Shown here piece by piece: positions 58,897-64,000 of a stretch of 64,000 bases of DNA (positions are counted from its first letter, which is position 1; every line of letters begins with the position of its first letter). Origin of the DNA: Arthrobacter alpinus (lineage in GTDB: Bacteria > Actinomycetota > Actinomycetes > Actinomycetales > Micrococcaceae); assembly GCF_001445575.1 (NCBI RefSeq), contig NZ_CP013200.1, forward strand, positions 2,666,001 through 2,730,000, read 5' to 3'. The position numbers were made by a program, and so were the translations under genes. Under the pieces are notes generated by a model. That model worked only from the letters and a program-made list of their open reading frames with translations. It did no database searches and was not told the origin of the DNA.

Positions 58897-59517
58897 ATGG
58901 CTAAATTCTTCGACATTCACCCGCACGATCCGCAGGCGCGTTCCGTCAGCCAGATCGTGGCTATTCTGCAGTCCGGCGGACTGATCGCCTACCCCACGGA
59001 TTCCTGTTATGCACTGGGTGCGCAACTGGGGAACCGCGAGGCTCTGGACCGTATCCGGACCATTCGCCAGCTGGATAAGCATCACCACTTCACACTGGTC
59101 TGCAAGGACTTTGCCCAGCTGGGCCAGTTCGTTATGGTCGACAACGATATTTTCCGCAGCATCAAGGCAGTCACCCCTGGGCCCTACACCTTCATCCTGC
59201 CGGCCACGCCGGAAGTACCCAAGCGGCTGGCACACCCGAAGAAGAGAACAGTGGGAGTCCGTATCCCTGACAGCCGCTTGATCCACGACATCCTCGAAGA
59301 GCTCGGTGAACCCATGCTCTCCAGCACACTCCTGCTCCCCGACGAGGAAGAGCCGCTCACACAAGGCTGGGAAATCAAGGAAGCGTTGGACCACGTGGTG
59401 GATGCGGTCATTGATTCCGGTGATGTCGGCGCCGAGCCCACCACAGTGGTGGACTTCTCCAGCGGCTACGCGGAAGTGGTTCGCCGCGGCATGGGCGATC
59501 CTAGCCGCTTCGAATAA
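58897..59517 (+). CDS. YrdC/Sua5-fold protein (YciO-like, threonylcarbamoyl-AMP synthase family)
   Basis: A 206-residue protein of the YrdC/YciO/Sua5 fold. It has LIAYPTDSCYALGAQLGNRE (the substrate-binding YPTDT-like block), KHHHFTLVCKDFAQL, TPGPYTFILPAT, and the late block KRTVGVRIPDSRLIHDILEE. YrdC members make threonylcarbamoyl-AMP for the tRNA modification t6A; YciO members are close relatives whose exact role was long unclear. The block KR(T)VGVRIPD and the overall length fit YciO more than YrdC. ATG 58897 precedes the fold. Single gene. Confidence 0.9.
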   Translation: MAKFFDIHPHDPQARSVSQIVAILQSGGLIAYPTDSCYALGAQLGNREALDRIRTIRQLDKHHHFTLVCKDFAQLGQFVMVDNDIFRSIKAVTPGPYTFILPATPEVPKRLAHPKKRTVGVRIPDSRLIHDILEELGEPMLSSTLLLPDEEEPLTQGWEIKEALDHVVDAVIDSGDVGAEPTTVVDFSSGYAEVVRRGMGDPSRFE

Positions 59518-59690
59518 ACGCTGTTCCGAGTAATCTCGCAAAAACTCAGTGGCTCTAGAACTTCGGGCCCTTTGTGGTTAGCCTGTGAGTGGCTAGGCGG
59601 ATCGATTTTCGAACCCGCCACGCACGAAAGAAAATGCAGTTTGAACTTGATAGGAACAAGCACAAGCACATCTGATTCGAGGGAGTTTTA

Positions 59691-60254
59691 ATGGTCACCA
59701 AGAGGACAGCCCACGCAGGATACACAGTTCCAGGCATGTCACTGCAGGACGGACACAAGGTCGCCACCTTGCTCCAGTTGCGCCTACATGCCCTGAATGA
59801 TCTCCAATTGACGCTCAAACACGCGCACTGGAACGTGGTTGGCAGGGATTTCATCAGCGTCCACGAGATGCTGGATCCGCAGATTGACCTGGTCCGGGCC
59901 ATGATCGATGAAACAGCTGAACGTATTGCCACGTTGGGTGTCTCCCCCAACGGACTCCCGGGTGCGCTGGTGACCGCCCGCCCTTGGGACGATTACTCCA
60001 TTGGGCGTGCGCATACCTCGGCTCATCTGGCGGCATTGGACATTGTCTACACCGGATTCCTGAAGAGCCACCGCAAGGTCCTTGCAGAAGTTGGTGATCT
60101 GGACCCGATCACCGAGGACATGATCATCGGCCAGTGCGCCAAGTTGGAATTGTTCCAGTGGTTCATGCGTGCACATCTAGAGGACGACGCCGGAGACCTC
60201 ACCACCGCAGGGAGCAAGACCGAACGCTCGGCAGCATCCAAGGCATCCAAGTAG
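59691..60254 (+). CDS. dps: Dps-family ferritin-like DNA-protection protein
   Basis: A 187-residue Dps protein. The ferroxidase ligands at the subunit interface are in LKHAHWNVVGRDFISVHEML (His, and His/Asp/Glu further on in DLVRAMIDETAERIATLG). The N-terminus is basic (MVTKRTAHAG) and the C-terminus is a Ser/Lys/Ala-rich tail (KTERSAASKASK), both of which can bind DNA. Dps takes up iron with peroxide and compacts DNA under stress. GAGGGAG lies seven bases before the ATG. Its stop overlaps the SDR start (TAGTG), so the two are translated together. Confidence 0.94.
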   Translation: MVTKRTAHAGYTVPGMSLQDGHKVATLLQLRLHALNDLQLTLKHAHWNVVGRDFISVHEMLDPQIDLVRAMIDETAERIATLGVSPNGLPGALVTARPWDDYSIGRAHTSAHLAALDIVYTGFLKSHRKVLAEVGDLDPITEDMIIGQCAKLELFQWFMRAHLEDDAGDLTTAGSKTERSAASKASK

Positions 60255-61117
60255 TGCCAGGACAAGCCCCTGTCCAAGGCGCCCTGGCAGACTATCCGCG
60301 CACAGCGATTGTCACGGGCGCCGACAGGGGCATCGGCAAGGCCACAGCCATTGCCTTGGCCCGCGCCGGTTTTGATGTTGGCTTCACATGGCACGACGAC
60401 GAAGCTGGCGCGGCTCATACTCTCAAGAGTATTGAGGATCTGGGTCAGCGTGGAGTATTACTGTGGCTGGACACCACTGATTCGGCCAGCTGTGCACCGG
60501 CAATCACTGGCCTGAGTGAGTCGTTGGGGTCACTGGGTGTGTTCGTGAACAACGTAGGAATCGGGCTGAATAAATCGGTGGTAGACACCGAGTTGCACGA
60601 GTGGCAGCGAATTCTGGACACCAATCTCAATGGGGCCTTCCTGTGCCTGCAGGCAGCCGCGAAACTTCTCATTGCAGGCGGTGCCGGTGGCCGGATTGTG
60701 GTGGTGACAAGCATTCATGCCCACCAGCCACGTTTTGGGTATGGGGCGTATTGCGCTTCGAAATATGGTTTGGATGGTCTGACCAAAACGCTCGCTGTGG
60801 AACTTGCCGGCCACGGTATCAACGTCAACGCCGTGGCACCGGGCGAGATCGCCACGCACCTTCCCGAAACTGAAACCCGGCACCCGCACCAGATCCCTCG
60901 CCCGGGAATCCCGCTGGGTTACGGTGGCACTGCCGAGGAAGTGGCTAATGTGATCGTCTTCCTGGCCTCCCCCGCGGCAAGTTACGTGACCGGGGCCAGC
61001 TGGGAGGTGGACGGCGGAATGGCGGAAATGGGAGCCCAAGCCAGCTCGCACCTCACCAGCAACAACTGGCGAGTGGCAACAGCGAATGGGACCAGCCAGG
61101 CGCAACCCAGACCCTAA
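60254..61117 (+). CDS. short-chain dehydrogenase/reductase
   Basis: A 287-residue classical SDR. The cofactor motif is TGADRGIGKATAIALA (residues about 21-36), NNVG stands for NNAG, the Ser is in VVVTSIHAHQP, and the catalytic pair is in YGAYCASKYG (YxxxK). The C-terminal part AAPAASYVTGASWEVDGGM is that of 3-oxoacyl-ACP-reductase-like members. The start GTG shares one base with the Dps stop (TAGTG); the longer frame inside dps is not credible. About 25 extra residues at the C-terminus are polar. Coupling to Dps suggests a stress-time role such as carbonyl reduction; substrate unknown. Confidence 0.92.
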   Translation: MPGQAPVQGALADYPRTAIVTGADRGIGKATAIALARAGFDVGFTWHDDEAGAAHTLKSIEDLGQRGVLLWLDTTDSASCAPAITGLSESLGSLGVFVNNVGIGLNKSVVDTELHEWQRILDTNLNGAFLCLQAAAKLLIAGGAGGRIVVVTSIHAHQPRFGYGAYCASKYGLDGLTKTLAVELAGHGINVNAVAPGEIATHLPETETRHPHQIPRPGIPLGYGGTAEEVANVIVFLASPAASYVTGASWEVDGGMAEMGAQASSHLTSNNWRVATANGTSQAQPRP

Positions 61118-61118
61118 G

Positions 61119-61213
61119 ACCGGCGGTACAGCTCCCCGGAGCGGGGATGGATTTCATAGGCCGTCCGCGGCCGCAGAAATCTTACTGCCCGCGAGGGGAG
61201 CTGCACCGCCGGT
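61119..61213. terminator. 95-bp imperfect inverted repeat between convergent genes
   Basis: ACCGGCGGTACAGCTCCCC at 61119-61137 pairs with GGGGAGCTGCACCGCCGGT at 61195-61213 with a single mismatch, enclosing 57 bases with smaller stems (CCCCGGAGCGGGG, GGCCG/CGGCC). It begins two bases after the SDR stop and ends 5 bases before the HrpB stop. It probably works as a bidirectional terminator, but the size is more like a repeat element. Confidence 0.7.
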
Positions 61214-61218
61214 AGAGG

Positions 61219-63972
61219 CTACATCCACTTCTTGAGTTTGGCTGTGGCCGGCGCGCTCCAGGGATCCTCGGGCCAGGGATGCTTCGGGTAGCGCCCGCGC
61301 ATCTCTGCCCGGACCTGGGAGTAGGGTCCGCTCCAGAATGAGCTCAGATCATCCGTGACGGCAAGCGGTCTGCGGGCGGGTGAGAGCAAATGGAACAGCA
61401 CTCGAACCCGGCCATTGACCAAACGGGGAGTCTCGGCCAGCCCAAAGCATTCCTGCAGCTTAACAGCGGCCACGGGAGGGCCGCCGTCGGACACTTCCGG
61501 GTAATCAATCCGGATGTTCGAGCCGCTGGGGACGGCCAGAGTTTCCGGCGCCAGCTCCGCCAGCCTGGTGGCTTCGGGCCAAGGCAGCAGGCGGCGCAGT
61601 GGATCGGTGAGCGACAGTGCAGAAAGCGCTTTGCCGGCCGCGACGGATTCCAGTTCGGGCCCCAGCCATTGTGGCAATGTGGCCAGCAGTGCAGCATCGC
61701 TGACATCAGGCCATGGCTGCCCCAACTCGCGATGCAGCAGCGCCAGGCGTCGCCGTAGCGCATCCGCGGATCCGCTCCATCTGAGCAGCCCGAGCCCGTC
61801 CTGAGCCAGCGCGTGCGCCACTGCTTCCCGGCCCTGCTCAGGGGTTGCCTTTGCGGGCGTCGACAGTAAGACGATGGCGCCGAGCCTACGTTCTCGCCGC
61901 GCAGTCACCTTGCCGTTGCCGAAGGTGGCAACCACCGAGTCCTGGAGCATGTGTGCTCCGACGCGCTCCGCATGGTGCTGATCCAAGGGTGCTGCGGAAC
62001 GGATGATGGCACCGGTACCGGCAGCATCGCGACCTTCAGCGCGGGAGACCTCAGCGACAGCCAACCATTCGTGACCGGCCAATGGACTACCTGCCGGCAA
62101 GCCAGCACGAGTGCCGGATGAGAGCAGGTACTGCTGTCCGGGTGCGTTAGCCACCAGCCGGGCTACCCGGTCCGGGAAGGCGAGTCCGACGACGAACCCC
62201 ACCACATCGGCTGGCCCCACCGTCGCCGACCCCAAACCAAGAGAAGTGCCAGTGGTGAGAGTTGTGCTGGTTGTGGAGTGTGCGGCGCTGCGGGCGTCTC
62301 TGCGGACAAGCTGCTCAAGCCTGCGCACTTCCTGGGACCAACGGCGCGCCCCCGGATCCCGGCCCGCGCGCATGGCGGAAAGTAGCGCGGTGAGATCGGC
62401 GCCGGGGGCCCTGCCATCACCGGAAACAAGGGCCACAATTTCTGCGGCCACCTTGGCACCCACCACGGGTGCGCCGTCGAGCAGGGCACGTGCCAAACGG
62501 GGGTCAGCTGGAATGTCAGCCAGTGTTCTGCCCAGCGCCGTGGCGTGACCTGTGGCATCGAGGGCGCCCAGCTCAGACAGGACTTCCACGGCTGCGGCCA
62601 TGGCGGGGGCAGGCGGCGCATCGGGTAGACGCAGACCCGCTCCCCCGGGTGCGCCCCAGCAGGCCAACAGCAGGGCGGCCCCGCTGAGGTCGGCAACAGC
62701 AATTTCAGGCATGGGGTGCGCTGGGGCTGCCGCGAAGGTCTTTTGGTCATAACAGCGCACAACGGTTCCGGGCCCGAGCCGAGCGGCACGGCCAGCACGC
62801 TGCTCTGCCGAGGCGCGCGAAGTGGAGACAGTGACCAGACCGCTCATGCCCCGAACACTATCGCGTCGGGGTTCCCGTGATAGGCCAGAATCCACCACCA
62901 AACGGACGCCGGGGACCGTCAATGAGGATTCCGCAAGGGACGTGGAGACGATGATGCGCGGCAGCCCGCCGGGCTCGCGCGCAGATACGGCGCGGTCTTG
63001 CTCGCGGGCGGAGACTTGTCCGTGCAGTTCCAGAACCTCTGCTGCCGGCCTGGAAGACCCCGGCCCGGAATCTGGGGCCGCCGAGCGCAGCCGGGATGCA
63101 ATATAGGAAACCTCCCAGGCACCGGGGGCAAACACCAGCGCGTCAACGGAGGGGTCTGTGCCGACGGCTGCGGCGTGGGCTGCGGCAGCGGTATCGGCTA
63201 CGTGGTTCAAAAATGCGCGCGTGATTCCACGCTGGTCCATGCGCGGCTGGGCTGGTGGTGCCCACTTGATTTCCAGGGGGAACAGGGCAGAGGGACAGTC
63301 AACCACGGGAGCCGGGGACCCGGCGTCGTCCGCAGCCAAGAGAATGGCAAAGCGGGGAGCGTCCAAGGTGGCAGACATGGCTATCAGTGTGAGGTCGCTG
63401 CGCAACTGCCGGACTTCGCCCAGCAGCCCCAGCAGGATATCTGTGTCGAGGCCGCGTTCGTGGACCTCATCAAGGACCACGGCGGCCACACCATCCAGCC
63501 CGGGGTCGCGCAAGAGGCGGCGCAAGAGGATTCCAGGGGTGAGGAATTCGATGATGGTCTCGGCGCCGGTGTGGCTCTCACCGCGCACCGTGTAGCCAAC
63601 TTTGCTACCTAGGGCAGTGCCATCAAGGGACGCCAGGCGCCGGGCCGCCGAACGGACGGCCACTCGGCGAGGCTGGGTCACCAGAATTCGATGAGTGGAT
63701 GTGGCGCCGAGGGCGTTGGCTGCCAAGGGAGGCACCAGCGTGGTTTTACCGGTTCCGGGAGGCGCCTGGACCACAGCGGCGACACTCTCTGGCTCGACTC
63801 TCTCTGACTCGGCACTGCCTTGGCTGGCTTTGTCTTGGCTGGCGCCCTGCGGCCCGACGCCCATGAGGATGCGGGCCAGTTCGGGCAGTGACTGGGCAAA
63901 GACCAGCCCCTGCCCGATCGCGGCAATATTGAAGGCTCCGCCTGGGATTTGGTCCGGGGCGGGAATTGACAT
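61219..63972 (-). CDS. hrpB: ATP-dependent helicase HrpB
   Basis: A 917-residue DEAH-type helicase. Motif I is APPGTGKTTLVPP (about residues 68-80), motif II DEVHERGLDTD, motif III SATLD, and motif VI is near SAEQRAGRAARLGPG. The C-terminal HrpB-specific block is complete to KHPWPEDPWSAPATAKLKKW. A low-complexity insert (GASQDKASQGSAESERVEPE) lies ahead of motif I. The start at 63972 gives a normal N-terminus. HrpB is widespread, and its precise substrate in bacteria is not settled; its E. coli relative HrpA rescues stalled ribosomes. It runs towards Dps-SDR and meets a shared terminator. Confidence 0.95.
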   Translation of the reverse strand: MSIPAPDQIPGGAFNIAAIGQGLVFAQSLPELARILMGVGPQGASQDKASQGSAESERVEPESVAAVVQAPPGTGKTTLVPPLAANALGATSTHRILVTQPRRVAVRSAARRLASLDGTALGSKVGYTVRGESHTGAETIIEFLTPGILLRRLLRDPGLDGVAAVVLDEVHERGLDTDILLGLLGEVRQLRSDLTLIAMSATLDAPRFAILLAADDAGSPAPVVDCPSALFPLEIKWAPPAQPRMDQRGITRAFLNHVADTAAAAHAAAVGTDPSVDALVFAPGAWEVSYIASRLRSAAPDSGPGSSRPAAEVLELHGQVSAREQDRAVSAREPGGLPRIIVSTSLAESSLTVPGVRLVVDSGLSREPRRDSVRGMSGLVTVSTSRASAEQRAGRAARLGPGTVVRCYDQKTFAAAPAHPMPEIAVADLSGAALLLACWGAPGGAGLRLPDAPPAPAMAAAVEVLSELGALDATGHATALGRTLADIPADPRLARALLDGAPVVGAKVAAEIVALVSGDGRAPGADLTALLSAMRAGRDPGARRWSQEVRRLEQLVRRDARSAAHSTTSTTLTTGTSLGLGSATVGPADVVGFVVGLAFPDRVARLVANAPGQQYLLSSGTRAGLPAGSPLAGHEWLAVAEVSRAEGRDAAGTGAIIRSAAPLDQHHAERVGAHMLQDSVVATFGNGKVTARRERRLGAIVLLSTPAKATPEQGREAVAHALAQDGLGLLRWSGSADALRRRLALLHRELGQPWPDVSDAALLATLPQWLGPELESVAAGKALSALSLTDPLRRLLPWPEATRLAELAPETLAVPSGSNIRIDYPEVSDGGPPVAAVKLQECFGLAETPRLVNGRVRVLFHLLSPARRPLAVTDDLSSFWSGPYSQVRAEMRGRYPKHPWPEDPWSAPATAKLKKWM

Positions 63973-64000
63973 GGAAAATCAGCCGATCTGCAGTTCGCCC

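Overview
The window is 64 kb of high-GC chromosomal DNA with actinobacterial style. There are many ATGA, GTGA and TAATG gene overlaps, frequent GTG starts, a DUF222/HNH 13E12-type protein, an HrpB helicase, an ECF sigma factor with a zinc-binding anti-sigma partner, and a LysM fragment. The gene set fits a soil member of the Micrococcaceae (Arthrobacter-like), but no rRNA or other phylogenetic marker is present to prove this. No rRNA, tRNA, CRISPR array, intact integrase or complete insertion sequence was found.

Layout. 1-6.2 kb: end of an SDR oxidoreductase, a winged-helix regulator with a likely operator, a DUF4389 gene, and a tight run of DUF4386, small membrane proteins and an alpha/beta hydrolase, followed by a second DUF4386 gene broken by a G-run indel. 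6.2-10.8 kb (minus strand): a five-gene coupled unit. It holds a membrane-anchored, outward-facing tandem DJ-1/PfpI protein, two small membrane proteins, a histidine kinase and a NarL-type response regulator, and it abuts the stump of a TrxB-like flavoprotein. 10.8-14.7 kb is decayed DNA: a frameshifted hydrolase, a LysM stump ending in a 42-bp perfect palindrome, and a glyoxalase stump. A HipBA toxin-antitoxin pair follows (14.7-16.3 kb).

16.6-29.5 kb is an accessory patch with nine GNAT acetyltransferase loci. Two are fused to other enzymes (phosphotransferase-GNAT and GNAT-GrpB), one has lost its middle, and one is a multiply mutated pseudogene. They are interleaved with a UvrA/ABC-F-like ATPase, a beta-helix protein, a glyoxalase and two stumps of a TnsA-like transposase endonuclease. 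The rifampin ADP-ribosyltransferase arr lies a little further on, beside a RibD-like reductase, so the region looks like a store of small-molecule modifying and resistance enzymes.

29.7-46.4 kb is mixed: an ECF sigma/anti-sigma pair with a COG4315 lipoprotein, an EamA exporter, an isochorismatase-fold hydrolase, a Tat-exported phosphoesterase, a GntR/YtrA regulator with its membrane partner, a cupin regulator divergent from a histidine-rich methyltransferase, an MFS exporter divergent from an FtrA-type AraC regulator, and a DUF1990 fusion. 46.5-51.2 kb is a coherent catabolic unit of Gfo/Idh dehydrogenase, DUF993 protein and TIM-barrel isomerase, faced by a LacI regulator with a perfect 20-bp operator and an unusual phased GTCAA array between them. 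51.2-64 kb looks more like core genome: a PNPOx-like protein, DUF222/HNH, a secreted AMIN-like protein, a stress protein, a bifunctional penicillin-binding protein, a YciO/Sua5 protein, Dps, an SDR and HrpB.

Three probable homopolymer frameshifts (4861-4866, 12719-12723, 14130-14135) should be checked against reads before the affected genes are called pseudogenes.
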